From positions 7,998,001 through 8,062,000 of the forward strand of contig NZ_CP109596.1 in assembly GCF_036327755.1 (NCBI RefSeq): a stretch of 64,000 bases of DNA. Reading direction: 5' to 3'. The translations under genes were made by a program, and so were the position numbers. Below, in pieces: positions 41,160-49,620 of the stretch. Below the pieces are notes generated by a model. It made no database searches. It saw only the letters and a list, made by a program, of their open reading frames with translations, and had not been told where the DNA came from. Position 1 is the first letter of the stretch, and every line of letters begins with the position of its first letter. Origin of the DNA: Nocardia sp. NBC_01503. GTDB lineage: Bacteria > Actinomycetota > Actinomycetes > Mycobacteriales > Mycobacteriaceae.

Positions 41160-41564
41160 GTGGCGATCACCGGGTCGCGCAGTTGTCCCACGATTGGAAT
41201 CGTCTTGCTCTTCCCGAAGATCGCTACAGGGCTCGCCGCCGCGGCCGCTGCTGTTCTATTCGCCGCCCCCGCCTCGGCATTGCCGTCGACAGAGCTTCGG
41301 CCGGTCGCGGGGCCCCACAACTACGGCCCGTTACAGGACGCGCATTTCGGGTTCCTGCTCATCCAGCGGGACGGCATTCAGGCACTTCCCGACATCATCT
41401 CGGATTTCCCGGTCATTTCCGAGGGCGGCCATGCCGTCTGCGATCTGCTCGCGGACGGCCTGTCGAAGAACAGTCTGGCCGAGTTCTTGAGCGAGGAGCC
41501 AGGCGAGTTCGGCTCGGCGATGGCCTTCGTGAACGCCGCCGAGACTGCCTATTGCCCCGGCTGA
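41160..41564 (+). CDS. Secreted DUF732-like protein
   Basis: A 134-aa frame. Its N-terminal part ends in a signal-like hydrophobic stretch (LAAAAAAVLFAAPASA), and its C-terminal ~70 residues match the DUF732 pattern of mycobacterial exported proteins: a central Cys (GGHAVCDLLADGLS) and a closing MAFVNAAETAYCPG, probably disulphide-linked. The GTG at 41160 has no ribosome site, so the true start may lie later, nearer the signal peptide. Function unknown. Confidence 0.65.
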   Translation: MAITGSRSCPTIGIVLLFPKIATGLAAAAAAVLFAAPASALPSTELRPVAGPHNYGPLQDAHFGFLLIQRDGIQALPDIISDFPVISEGGHAVCDLLADGLSKNSLAEFLSEEPGEFGSAMAFVNAAETAYCPG

Positions 41565-41677
41565 TGCCGGTGCATGGCCGGCCCGCCCTGAACGTTCGCC
41601 TCGTCCTCGCTGGCTCTCGCAACGCAACGCCCGATATCCGCCGGCCTCTACCGCTCGCGAAAGGCAAGCTGGGTTAT

Positions 41678-42298
41678 ATGACCGATTGTTTCGAGGGGAT
41701 CATCGATCGTTTCCTGCTGTCCTGCAGCGAGTTCGAACGGACGCTGCAACCCGTTCGGCCCGAGCAATGGGTCTGGCCGACTCCCTGCACGGAGTGGAAC
41801 GTACGCCAACTGGTCAACCACGTGACTCGAGGAAATCTCAACTACGCGAACCTTGTCGAGGGCGCCAGCGCCGCGGCGTTTCTGCGCCTACGCGAGGTCG
41901 ACGCACTGGATGGCGATCCAGTGGGTGCCTTCGCTCGGTCCGTGTCCACGTGTGCGGAGGCGTTCGCTCGACCGGGCGCACTGCGCCGGGAACTCGATTA
42001 CCCCCTGGGAAGAGTGGTCGCCCGACAAGCGCTCGCGGTGCGGACCACAGATACGACAATCCACACCTGGGACCTCGCGCGATCGGTCGGTGCCGAGGAA
42101 ACCCTCGACCCCGGCCTGGTCGCCTGGATCGACGACCATCTGGACGAGATCTACGCCGGCCTCTCGGAAACACCCAGGGCTCCCGACACAACTCATCGGT
42201 TCTTCGCCGCACCCCGAGCCGGGTCGAACGACGATGCGCCGCAACAGGATCGGCTACTCCGACAGATGGGCAGAACGCCCGACCGGACAGGCCGCTGA
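41678..42298 (+). CDS. TIGR03086-family metal-binding protein (mycothiol isomerase-like)
   Basis: A 206-aa DinB/MDMPI-like four-helix protein: FERTLQPVRPEQWVWPTPCT, EWNVRQLVNHVTRGN (first metal His) and VRTTDTTIHTWDLARSVG (second His with HTWDLAR), then TPRAPDTTHRFFA. The family includes mycothiol-dependent isomerases and uncharacterised metal proteins. It is distinct from the TIGR03083-type protein at 24294. An AAAGG stands about 12 bases before the ATG. Confidence 0.88.
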   Translation: MTDCFEGIIDRFLLSCSEFERTLQPVRPEQWVWPTPCTEWNVRQLVNHVTRGNLNYANLVEGASAAAFLRLREVDALDGDPVGAFARSVSTCAEAFARPGALRRELDYPLGRVVARQALAVRTTDTTIHTWDLARSVGAEETLDPGLVAWIDDHLDEIYAGLSETPRAPDTTHRFFAAPRAGSNDDAPQQDRLLRQMGRTPDRTGR

Positions 42299-42602
42299 GT
42301 CCATCCACATATGCCGCAACGCGCGCGTTCCGAAGCGGCAGCACCTGCCTGCCGAAGATCAACGGGCAGAGCGCTGTTCGGCCGCGGGGGACGCACAGAA
42401 CGTCTTTCTGTGCCGAGTGAAATGCGTTGCAAGGTGTCCGGTGCAATCATCTGGCGCGAGACAGCCGATTGAGCCTGGTTTCGACCTAGGGATATTCGAT
42501 TTCGGCGGGCTGATCATGCGGACGCCTCGGTGGGCCTGACCAATGATTTTTCCGCGCTGTGCTGGTCTGTACATCGAGTACTACTCACGGGAGGCTGGCA
42601 CT
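42299..42602. other. 304-bp intergenic region with one small hairpin
   Basis: No convincing gene is present. At 42393-42413 the arms GCACAGAA and TTCTGTGC (8 bp, loop CGTCT) could form a weak terminator about 95 bases after the upstream stop. The right end carries GGGAGG, the ribosome site of the next gene. Confidence 0.5.
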
Positions 42603-43187
42603 GTGCGGAGACTGACGTTCGGCATGAATGTGACCCTGGACGGCTACATCGCCGCGCCCGGCGACGACCTCGGCTGGAGTGGGGGTGAGGGACCGGACTC
42701 GTCGCCGAGCGACGAGTTGTTCCAATGGTGGTCCGACCGGGTGGCGGCGACGAGCCTGGCACTGTATGGGCGCAAGCTGTGGGAGGCGATGAGTTCGCAC
42801 TGGCCGACCGCCGACCAGCAGCCGGGCGCCACACCGGCGGAGATCGAGTTCGCCCGCCGCTGGCGGGACATGCCGAAGGTGGTCTTCTCCTCGACGACCA
42901 GCACGGTCGACTGGAACACCCGCCTGGTCACCGGCGACGCGGTCACCGAGATCACCCGGCTCGAGGCCGAGGACGGCGGGCCCATGGATATCGGCGGCGC
43001 GACGCTCGCCGCGGTGGCCATGCGGGCCGGGCTGATCGACGAGTACGTGATCGTCACCCATCCGGTCCTGGTGGGTGGCGGCACGCCGTTCTTCACCGCG
43101 CTGGACAGCTGGGTGAACCTGACCCTGGTGGAGACCCGGACCTTTCCCGGCGGCGTGGTCCTGACCAGGTACGAGACCAGGCGCTGA
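42603..43187 (+). CDS. Dihydrofolate reductase-family (RibD C-terminal-like) protein
   Basis: A 194-aa protein of the RibD_C/YwjB-like family: RRLTFGMNVTLDGYIAAPGD, LALYGRKLWEAMSSHWP, MPKVVFSSTTSTVDWN, then GGATLAAVAMRAGLIDEYVI and VLVGGGTPFF, the NADPH-binding end. Such solitary proteins are probably NADPH-dependent reductases of unknown substrate rather than true DHFR. The GTG at 42603 is preceded by GGGAGG. Confidence 0.9.
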   Translation: MRRLTFGMNVTLDGYIAAPGDDLGWSGGEGPDSSPSDELFQWWSDRVAATSLALYGRKLWEAMSSHWPTADQQPGATPAEIEFARRWRDMPKVVFSSTTSTVDWNTRLVTGDAVTEITRLEAEDGGPMDIGGATLAAVAMRAGLIDEYVIVTHPVLVGGGTPFFTALDSWVNLTLVETRTFPGGVVLTRYETRR

Positions 43188-43292
43188 CGAGGCAATGGTG
43201 ACTTCTTCCGCGTTCTCGAACACTGTTGCCCCGCCCAGCGCGGTAACTGCTGGTGGGAATACGACTTCCGCAGCGGCGGATACAGTTTCGAC

Positions 43293-44981
43293 ATGTCGAT
43301 CTCCACCGGCGAACACGATCATCTTCGTTATCAACTCGCGGGTTGGCACGACGATTCGGTTCGGCTCCACGAGTATTCGTTGCACACCGTCGCGCAGGAG
43401 CTCGGTTCACGGCATCCTCGGGCCTTGGCCGTAATGCTGGACTCGGCGGAGTACGTCGACGCGCCGGAGTTCGAGGGGTTGATCGCCGACTGCGTAACGC
43501 TCTATGGCGCTGACGATGCGAAGACGATCGATGTGCGCACCGCGGTCGCGGTCGATATGAATCGGCGTGGCCGACACGATGATGCGATCGGGCTGCTCGA
43601 ACGCAGCCTGGCCGACAACGAGCGGGTTCGAGGCATCGACAGTCGCCTCACCCTGGAGGCACGTGAGCATCTGGCATTGGCGCTGCTCAGCCTTCCCGAC
43701 CGGGTATCGGACGCGATTGTCGTTATGGGACAAGCGCTTCGGGATCGCGAGCGCATCATCGACCTCGACGATGCGGTCGCCGTCGACCTTCGTTACCGGT
43801 TGATGTCGTACTACGTGGAAACCAGCCGTGACGAACTGGCGATCCCGCTGCTGGAGCGCATTCTCGACTCCGCCGAGCGCGTCCACGGTAAGGATCACCC
43901 CGAGACAGTCCATGCCAGAAAGGGATTGGCCGCCCTGTATCGGGGCACCGATCGCTACGCCTCGGAGATTCCGCTGCTCGCCTACGATCTGGTCGTCTGC
44001 GAGCGAGAATTGGGCCCCGACCACGACGACACTATCGAATCGAGGTTCCAACTCGCCTGGAGTTCATGGCATTCCGGTCATCCGGAGCACGCGTTGCCGC
44101 TCTTCGAGCAGGTCCTGGCCGCTCACGAGCGGCTACGCGGCCCCGGCCATGACGACACCATTCCGGTGCGCCGTATCCTGTCCCACCTCTACGCCGCCGA
44201 ATTCGAGCAGTTCGACAAGGCCGCCGACCAGTGCGAACACCTACTCGCACACCACGAACGGAACTACGGCCCGCGCCACAACGACACCCTCGTGGTCTGC
44301 AACAACCTCGCCCACGCCTACCACAAGGTCGATCGCCTTCCGGAAGCGATCGAACTGCACGAACGCGTCCTCGCCATCCGCATGGACACCGTGGGATCGG
44401 ACCACCCCGATACCCTGCTGACGCTGCACAATCTGGCCGCGATCTACGAACAGCTCAAACAGCACGACCGCTGCGCCGACGCCTATGAGCGAATCCTCGC
44501 CGTTCGCAAACGCGTTGTCGGACCGCGCGATCCGCTGACACTACTCACCCACGACAACCTGGGCGCCGCCTACAGCGCACTGGGCCGCTACACCGACTCG
44601 GTCGAACAACACAAACTCGCACTTGCCGGACGCGGCCACATCCTGGGTCCAGACCACCCCGACACACTCGCCTCCTCGCACAACCTGGCGTTCGCCCTCC
44701 TCGCCGCCGGCCACCACGACGAAGCGATCGCCCTGGCCGCGCGCACAGTGGACGACCGAGAACGGGTACTCGGCCCGGACCACCCGGGCGCGCTGTCGAC
44801 CAGACACCTGCTCGGCCGCGCCCACCACGCGGCCGGTCACCGCGACGCCGCGATCACCACCCTCACCCGCGCCCTGGCCGACCGCGTCCGAGTCTTCGGT
44901 GCGGACCACCGGTACACCGCTGTCACGCGAGAAGCGTTGGTGCTCGCGCAGCGCGCCGAAGCACGCCCTACAAACCGGTAG
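43293..44981 (+). CDS. Tetratricopeptide (TPR_12) repeat protein
   Basis: A 562-aa protein made almost entirely of ~42-residue TPR_12 units with the consensus GPDHPDTL...NLA.A....G. Clear units include ELGPDHDDTIESRFQLAWSS, VGSDHPDTLLTLHNLAAIYE, ILGPDHPDTLASSHNLAFAL and VLGPDHPGALSTRHLLGRAH. The first ~100 residues are less regular and may be a cap domain. There is no NB-ARC ATPase, although this repeat type is common at the C-terminus of such proteins in actinobacteria. It is cytosolic and probably a protein-binding scaffold. Confidence 0.9.
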   Translation: MSISTGEHDHLRYQLAGWHDDSVRLHEYSLHTVAQELGSRHPRALAVMLDSAEYVDAPEFEGLIADCVTLYGADDAKTIDVRTAVAVDMNRRGRHDDAIGLLERSLADNERVRGIDSRLTLEAREHLALALLSLPDRVSDAIVVMGQALRDRERIIDLDDAVAVDLRYRLMSYYVETSRDELAIPLLERILDSAERVHGKDHPETVHARKGLAALYRGTDRYASEIPLLAYDLVVCERELGPDHDDTIESRFQLAWSSWHSGHPEHALPLFEQVLAAHERLRGPGHDDTIPVRRILSHLYAAEFEQFDKAADQCEHLLAHHERNYGPRHNDTLVVCNNLAHAYHKVDRLPEAIELHERVLAIRMDTVGSDHPDTLLTLHNLAAIYEQLKQHDRCADAYERILAVRKRVVGPRDPLTLLTHDNLGAAYSALGRYTDSVEQHKLALAGRGHILGPDHPDTLASSHNLAFALLAAGHHDEAIALAARTVDDRERVLGPDHPGALSTRHLLGRAHHAAGHRDAAITTLTRALADRVRVFGADHRYTAVTREALVLAQRAEARPTNR

Positions 44982-45006
44982 CAGGAAGGGTCGCCACACC
45001 GGTGCC

Positions 45007-45747
45007 CTAGCTGTACGGCTTCGGTTGAGTATCAGGCGGCCGGGGCTCATTCCGTGCCTGACCATCGCCAACGGCGATGTCGTGCGCCATTCCAGCGATG
45101 GTGGCTATCGGCATGGCGAGGACGGCGAGGAAGAGGGCGTAGACGAAGGCGGCCGAGATGTCGAGGTTCAACACCACACCGGTGACGACCGATCCGAGGA
45201 CCAGGAACACCGCATCGGTGAGGCACAGCCAGAACAGGGGTGACCACATGGCAGCGAGTACTCGACCGAGCCGGTCCCGCACCCAGCTGTGGCTGCGATG
45301 ACGACCGCGGTGCGAACCCGAGGCCACCAGCGCGGCGAGCAGGCCCAGCACCGGTGGCCCGAACCCGCCGCCGAGCAGCAACAGCAGCACGGACAACAAG
45401 GCCAGTCCTGCCGCTGCGAACCTGCGATCGAGAAATAGCGTGGCCCACAACGCGACAGCCGCGGAAGCTACGGTGGCGAGCACACCGGTGGCGAGCAGGT
45501 CGGGGATGATCGTCAGCGCGGGCTCACCTCCGAGGTTCGTCGCAATGCGGCCCTGAGTCCAGGAATCGAAGACGACACCACGAGGTGGACCGCTGCCCTG
45601 TAGTAGCTCCCCTATGCCGTGGACCAAGCCCCCGACGCCAGCCGATACGCCGACTGTGGCGGCCAGGTTCCGCATAGTCGCCACGCGCCGTACGGTCGAC
45701 CGAATACCCACGGTGCGAGGTTCTTCGGTCTCCTGTTCTTCTGTCAT
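45007..45747 (-). CDS. Multi-pass membrane protein of unknown function
   Basis: A 246-aa protein with a short acidic head (MTEEQETEEPRTVG), about six hydrophobic segments and a polar C-terminal tail. One cytoplasmic loop is rich in His/Arg (SGSHRGRHRSHSWVRDRLGR). No family is recognised. The start at 45747 is chosen because the longer frame is Arg-rich and not membrane-like. It converges on the TPR gene with 25 bases between the stops. Confidence 0.65.
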   Translation of the reverse strand: MTEEQETEEPRTVGIRSTVRRVATMRNLAATVGVSAGVGGLVHGIGELLQGSGPPRGVVFDSWTQGRIATNLGGEPALTIIPDLLATGVLATVASAAVALWATLFLDRRFAAAGLALLSVLLLLLGGGFGPPVLGLLAALVASGSHRGRHRSHSWVRDRLGRVLAAMWSPLFWLCLTDAVFLVLGSVVTGVVLNLDISAAFVYALFLAVLAMPIATIAGMAHDIAVGDGQARNEPRPPDTQPKPYS

Positions 45748-46019
45748 TGCCGCCGGTCCGCCGTCTCCGACTCGGGGAACGGTACGGCGCGTGGCCGACC
45801 GGAGCGTCTGCGGGTTTTCAGGTTCTCGGATATCACGGGACCGGCCACTCCCCCATTGCACCGCTCGCGTACTAGACCGACCAGGGTCCTTGGTCACGCG
45901 AATTCCCATGACGGGCACCGCAATACCGATCCACCGGCACCGACGACCGATGAGCGTGGACAGCCTGCGTCGACCTGATCTATTGACCTCGACCACACTC
46001 GAGGTTGCACCATCGGTGG

Positions 46020-46409
46020 ATGCGGCTCAATCAGGTCACCGTGGGTGGCACCGACCTCGCTCGTTCCGAGCGGTTCTATCTGCTTCTCGGACTGAGACTT
46101 ATCGTCAAGAACGACCACTACCTGCGCTTCGAGTGTCCGGACGGAGACAGCACGTTCTCGGTCGATCTGGTCCCGTCCGTCCCGGACGATGAGCAGGTGA
46201 CCCTCTACTTCGAGACCGATGATCTCGACGATCGATGCGCGCGGTTGCGGGAGGCGGGGATTGTGTTCGACCACCCGCCGAGCGATCAGCCGTGGTTGTG
46301 GCGGGAGACGCGGCTTCGCGATCCGGACGGACACCTGCTGTGTCTGTTCCACGGCGGGGACAATCGGCGCAATCCCCCCTGGCGTCTCGCTGATTCAGCG
46401 TTCGGCTGA
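46020..46409 (+). CDS. VOC-superfamily protein
   Basis: A 129-aa glyoxalase/bleomycin-resistance-like domain: NQVTVGGTDLARSERFYLLL, TLYFETDDLDDRCARLREAG and WRETRLRDPDGHLLCLFHGG, where the last part carries the usual D-P-D-G-H turn. First of two adjacent VOC genes on the plus strand. Substrate unknown. Confidence 0.85.
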   Translation: MRLNQVTVGGTDLARSERFYLLLGLRLIVKNDHYLRFECPDGDSTFSVDLVPSVPDDEQVTLYFETDDLDDRCARLREAGIVFDHPPSDQPWLWRETRLRDPDGHLLCLFHGGDNRRNPPWRLADSAFG

Positions 46410-46464
46410 GGGTCGTTCGGCGCGATGACCCGTCGCCGCGGGCCCCGCGCGTAAGGTCGGGCGC

Positions 46465-46869
46465 ATGGCATGCAGGATTACCGAACTTGTCATTGATTGT
46501 GCCGACCCGCGGCGGCTGGCGGAGTTCTGGTGCGAAGTGCTCGGTTATGTCGAAATCGATTGGGATGACGGCGATGTGGAGATCGGGCCGCCGGGGTCCG
46601 GTGCGGGTGGGCCCGCGATCACGCTGTTGTTCAGTCGCAGTGCGGATCCGCGGCGGGGGAAGCTGCCGATGCATCTCGATGTGAATCCGACCGATCGCGA
46701 TCAGGATGCGGAGTTGGAGCGGTTGCTTGCCGCGGGGGCGCGGAAGGTTGATATCGGGCAGACCGGGGCCGAGTCGTGGCATGTGCTGGCCGATCCGGAG
46801 GGGAATGAGTTCTGCCTGCTTCGGCGGCGGGTTGCGGCGACGAATCGGGTTGGCGCAGAAGGTACCTGA
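46465..46869 (+). CDS. VOC-superfamily protein
   Basis: A 134-aa VOC protein: CRITELVIDCADPRRLAEFW, LPMHLDVNPTDRDQDAELER and WHVLADPEGNEFCLLRRR. It resembles the 35924 protein more than the neighbouring 46020 one, so the two adjacent genes are not a simple tandem copy. Its last ~240 bases are overlapped in antisense by the tail of a convergent membrane-protein frame, an unusual arrangement. Confidence 0.85.
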   Translation: MACRITELVIDCADPRRLAEFWCEVLGYVEIDWDDGDVEIGPPGSGAGGPAITLLFSRSADPRRGKLPMHLDVNPTDRDQDAELERLLAAGARKVDIGQTGAESWHVLADPEGNEFCLLRRRVAATNRVGAEGT

Positions 46870-47182
46870 CCGATCCGGCCACGAGACGGTAGGCGAGGAC
46901 AGCAGGCACGACGACCAGGAGCAGTACGCGTAGGAGCAGTGTCAGGGCGGCTACGGCCAGGTAGGTGATGCTCAGACCGTCGGGGGAACCGAAGCCGTGG
47001 CGGGCTGAAAGTGCCGCGAGGACTGGCTTGATCGCGAGGTACAGCACCAGCAGGACCAGGGGTATGCGGAGGTGCCGCCAGCTGGCGAGCAGCCAAGGCG
47101 TGCGAAGCCTCCGCGCGAAACGTTGCCGGGCATCGCGGATCCGAGGTTCCGCGGTTGGCCGCGGCGGACGGGATGCGGTCAT
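46631..47182 (-). CDS. Membrane protein with a tail antisense to the VOC gene
   Basis: A 183-aa frame whose start overlaps the 47179 gene stop as ATGA, so it is translationally coupled. The first ~35 residues are basic, followed by two hydrophobic helices (IPLVLLVLYLAIKPVLAALS and a second near residue 75-97). The remaining ~80 residues are a Pro/Ser/Arg/His-rich tail lying opposite the 3' part of the VOC gene. The membrane half is credible; the tail may be an accident of a lost stop codon. Confidence 0.6.
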   Translation of the reverse strand: MTASRPPRPTAEPRIRDARQRFARRLRTPWLLASWRHLRIPLVLLVLYLAIKPVLAALSARHGFGSPDGLSITYLAVAALTLLLRVLLLVVVPAVLAYRLVAGSVRYLLRQPDSSPQPAAEAGRTHSPPDRPAHATTRPRSARYQPSAPPRQATAPTPHPDRDRSDSHRDASAASPAADPHCD

Positions 47183-48354
47183 GAGGCCAGCTCCGGACCG
47201 GAGGTGAGGAAGGCCAGCAGCAGGGCGTTACCGGTCGCTCCGGCCGTGGTGAAGCGCAGGCGCGAGCCGGTGCGCTGGGGAAGCCCGAGCAGGTCGGCGG
47301 TGCGGAACAGACGGGTGAAGAGCGGGCGGTTGCCCAGGGATCGGGCCGTCGCCAGGCCGAAACTGGTGGCGGAGACCGAGATTCCCAGCACCACCGGGCC
47401 GCTGTCTATATCGGCGGGGCCGGTGGTACCGGGGGCGTACTCGTGAATTGCGCTGAAACCCAAGAGGGTTCGCTCCTGGTGAGAGAAGGCGGCTGTCAGC
47501 TCGGCAGCCAGGGAGCGGTTGGCGAAACCGGCGAAGTAGGCGGCCAGACCGGTACCCGAGGCCCGGGGAGCATCGTGCGGGTGGGCGTCGGTGCCCATGC
47601 GCTGCACCACAAGTCCGGTGGCCGGATCGAGTTGGACCGCGCGGACCTGTTGCGCCCAGTGCGCCAGCACCGCCGAATGGTCGGTGCCGGTCGCGCGACC
47701 GTGCACCGCGATCGCGGCGGCTACCGCCGCCATATCGGTGGGGTACGCCTCACCGGGCAGGGTGTCCAGCAGGGCGGTCGGAGAGGCCAGAACGCGACGC
47801 TCGTACGAAGCGATGATCGTGTCCTGTTGCGCGGCAAGGTCGGCCGGGAACGCCGGATCGACCAGGCGCGCCATACCCAGAGCCAGGGCCGGGTAGGACA
47901 GGTAGGCGTGGCCGTGCGGGCTGTCGGGGACCGTCAGACCGTCTTCGCCGTGCCAGGCGGCGGTGAAGGCGGAGCGCATTTCGGGCAGCAGCGTTTTGGC
48001 CGCGGCACGTGTTGCGATGGGGGCGTATCGATCTCGCCATTCTGGATGGGACAGGCAGATCTGCGCCAGGCCCAGCGCTGTCATCTGATGGGTGAGCAGA
48101 CCCCACATATCGGCAAGTGCACCGCCGCCGGTGGCGCGCTGCTGATCGTCATCGGCCTCGAAGACGACCAGCTCTTCGGCGAGGGCGCGCATGCGGACCG
48201 GATCGCCTTGGAACCACGCATCGGCATCGCGACCGCACCATCGGTTCGGCACCAGCACCACGACGAGCAGCGCCGCCACCAGCCCGGCAATGATCGCGAC
48301 CGGACGACGAAATCTCTGCAACCGGCGCACCGGGCCGGACGGACTCCCCATCAC
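47179..48354 (-). CDS. Membrane-anchored hypothetical protein, probably an alpha/alpha-barrel
   Basis: A 391-aa protein with one N-terminal transmembrane anchor (~residues 18-36) and a large outside part of helical repeats: LTHQMTALGLAQICLSHPEW, LSYPALALGMARLVDPAFPA, and later GTGLAAYFAGFANRSLAAEL. The Asp/His-containing LPGEAYPTDMAAVAAAIAVH and pattern of helices recall alpha/alpha-barrel hydrolases and lyases, but no catalytic signature can be named. Coupled to the following small membrane-protein gene. Confidence 0.68.
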   Translation of the reverse strand: MMGSPSGPVRRLQRFRRPVAIIAGLVAALLVVVLVPNRWCGRDADAWFQGDPVRMRALAEELVVFEADDDQQRATGGGALADMWGLLTHQMTALGLAQICLSHPEWRDRYAPIATRAAAKTLLPEMRSAFTAAWHGEDGLTVPDSPHGHAYLSYPALALGMARLVDPAFPADLAAQQDTIIASYERRVLASPTALLDTLPGEAYPTDMAAVAAAIAVHGRATGTDHSAVLAHWAQQVRAVQLDPATGLVVQRMGTDAHPHDAPRASGTGLAAYFAGFANRSLAAELTAAFSHQERTLLGFSAIHEYAPGTTGPADIDSGPVVLGISVSATSFGLATARSLGNRPLFTRLFRTADLLGLPQRTGSRLRFTTAGATGNALLLAFLTSGPELAS

Positions 48355-48384
48355 CCGAACGTACCGGCTCGGCCTACGAAAAGA

Positions 48385-48561
48385 TCACCAACCGCGATTG
48401 CGATGCTTGGACGTGCGCTTGTACTTGCGCGCACTCGGAATCGGTTGCGCCGCATTGGATTGCCGGATGGCATGGCGCTGCCGCCAAGCGGTGAGGTCCG
48501 GTCGTTCCGCCGGGACCGTCGCGGTATCCGGGGCACGATCGGCGTGTGGTGCGGCTTTCAT
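48385..48561 (-). CDS. 58-aa basic small protein
   Basis: ATG at 48561 with a GGGGGG ribosome site about 8 bases before it. The protein runs MKAAPHADRAPDTATVPAER through ERPDLTAWRQRHAIRQSNAA and closes with a Lys/Arg/His-rich tail (SARKYKRTSKHRNRGW). It may bind nucleic acid or be a ribosome-associated peptide; no family is named. It lies between the 47179 gene and the DUF2567 gene on the same strand. Confidence 0.6.
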   Translation of the reverse strand: MKAAPHADRAPDTATVPAERPDLTAWRQRHAIRQSNAAQPIPSARKYKRTSKHRNRGW

Positions 48562-48630
48562 GGCCGATCCCCCCTGCGATGTCGTGAGAACACCACGGTA
48601 GGGGGATTCGGCCGCCGGATCCAGCGAATT

Positions 48631-49356
48631 TCAGCGGGTGGTCTCGGGGCTGGAGCCGGGTGCGTCGAAGGGTACGACCGGATCGCGAGGACCATAATCG
48701 GCGCCGACGTTTCCGCCCGCCGGACCACCGTACGGGCCGTAGCTGATCGCGGAGCCGTACTGTCCGGGAGCCAGGACGACCGGCTCGGGCGGACGACCAC
48801 CGAACGGGAGGAACTGCCCGCTGCCGAGGTCGTCGGAGGTGCTCAGCGCCGCCATGATCAGCACGACCAGAACCGCGAGCAGCGGCTGCACCAGTAGGGC
48901 GGGCCACCCCTCCACGGTCGGCGCGAATTCGACGATGGTATGGATCGCCGGATGCGAAGGACGCGAATGTCGTTGCTGGGCAATGGCTTCGCCCACCCAG
49001 CGCATGACCGATGAGCCGAGCGCCGATCCGGCCAGCAGCCCGAGCAGCAGTACCGGCCCGCGCGCACTCCGCCACCGCCAGGCCGCGGCGGTGGACAGCA
49101 CCGCGATCACCACGCCGATGAGTACGAAGATCGCGACCGCGTCGAATCGATGCGTGCTCTCCCCCGTCAGCGCCGCACCCCGCTCGGGATCGACGACCAG
49201 GAGTTGCTCGGCGGGCGCGAGGAATCCCCACAGCACCCCGCCCAGCGCGCTCACCGCGGCAGTGGCGGCGAACACCACCGCCGCCGCGCGCCCTTCACGC
49301 ATCAGACTGTCGTTACGCGTCCAGGGCTGCTCGGCGGCGGTGAATACGGTTGCCAC
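48631..49356 (-). CDS. DUF2567-like membrane protein of the bioB locus
   Basis: A 241-aa protein with about four hydrophobic helices and a Gly/Pro/Tyr-rich cytoplasmic tail (PGQYGSAISYGPYGGPAGGN). In mycobacteria a DUF2567 membrane protein (Rv1591 type) follows bioB and the BsaP gene in the same order. The GTG start overlaps the bsaP stop as TAGTG. Function unknown; a role in biotin uptake or use has been suggested only by position. Confidence 0.8.
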   Translation of the reverse strand: MATVFTAAEQPWTRNDSLMREGRAAAVVFAATAAVSALGGVLWGFLAPAEQLLVVDPERGAALTGESTHRFDAVAIFVLIGVVIAVLSTAAAWRWRSARGPVLLLGLLAGSALGSSVMRWVGEAIAQQRHSRPSHPAIHTIVEFAPTVEGWPALLVQPLLAVLVVLIMAALSTSDDLGSGQFLPFGGRPPEPVVLAPGQYGSAISYGPYGGPAGGNVGADYGPRDPVVPFDAPGSSPETTR

Positions 49357-49577
49357 TAGCGGCGTTCCAGCTGATGTGATTCGAGCACGCCATGCCTCGA
49401 GCACTTGGCCCACCAGCCGTCGGGGCTCACCTGCACCACCATGCGGCGGCCGCAGTGTTCACAGAACCGCGGCGGCTCCAACCCCATGGCGGCGGCGGGC
49501 GGAACCGGATCGTCGAGACCCGGCACCACTCGCTTACCTGTGAAGGGGTTGTAGCGCTCCTCTATATCCACGTTCAC
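49356..49577 (-). CDS. bsaP: Biotin synthase auxiliary protein BsaP
   Basis: A 73-aa protein with conserved EERYNPFTGKRVVPGL and three cysteines in FCEHCGRRM and WWAKCSRHG (Cys39, Cys42, Cys59). Size, motifs and position directly after bioB match Rv1590, recently described as an auxiliary protein that mycobacterial biotin synthase needs to work; details are from memory. It starts with GTG 44 bases after the bioB stop and is coupled to the DUF2567 gene. Confidence 0.87.
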   Translation of the reverse strand: MNVDIEERYNPFTGKRVVPGLDDPVPPAAAMGLEPPRFCEHCGRRMVVQVSPDGWWAKCSRHGVLESHQLERR

Positions 49578-49620
49578 GCCCACCTGTGTGAATCTACCGG
49601 TCTTCGATAACCCGCTGATC

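Noticed and set aside
35924..48600. A prophage or integrative element covering the accessory block
   Set aside because: No integrase, transposase, phage structural or conjugation gene and no flanking direct repeats were seen.
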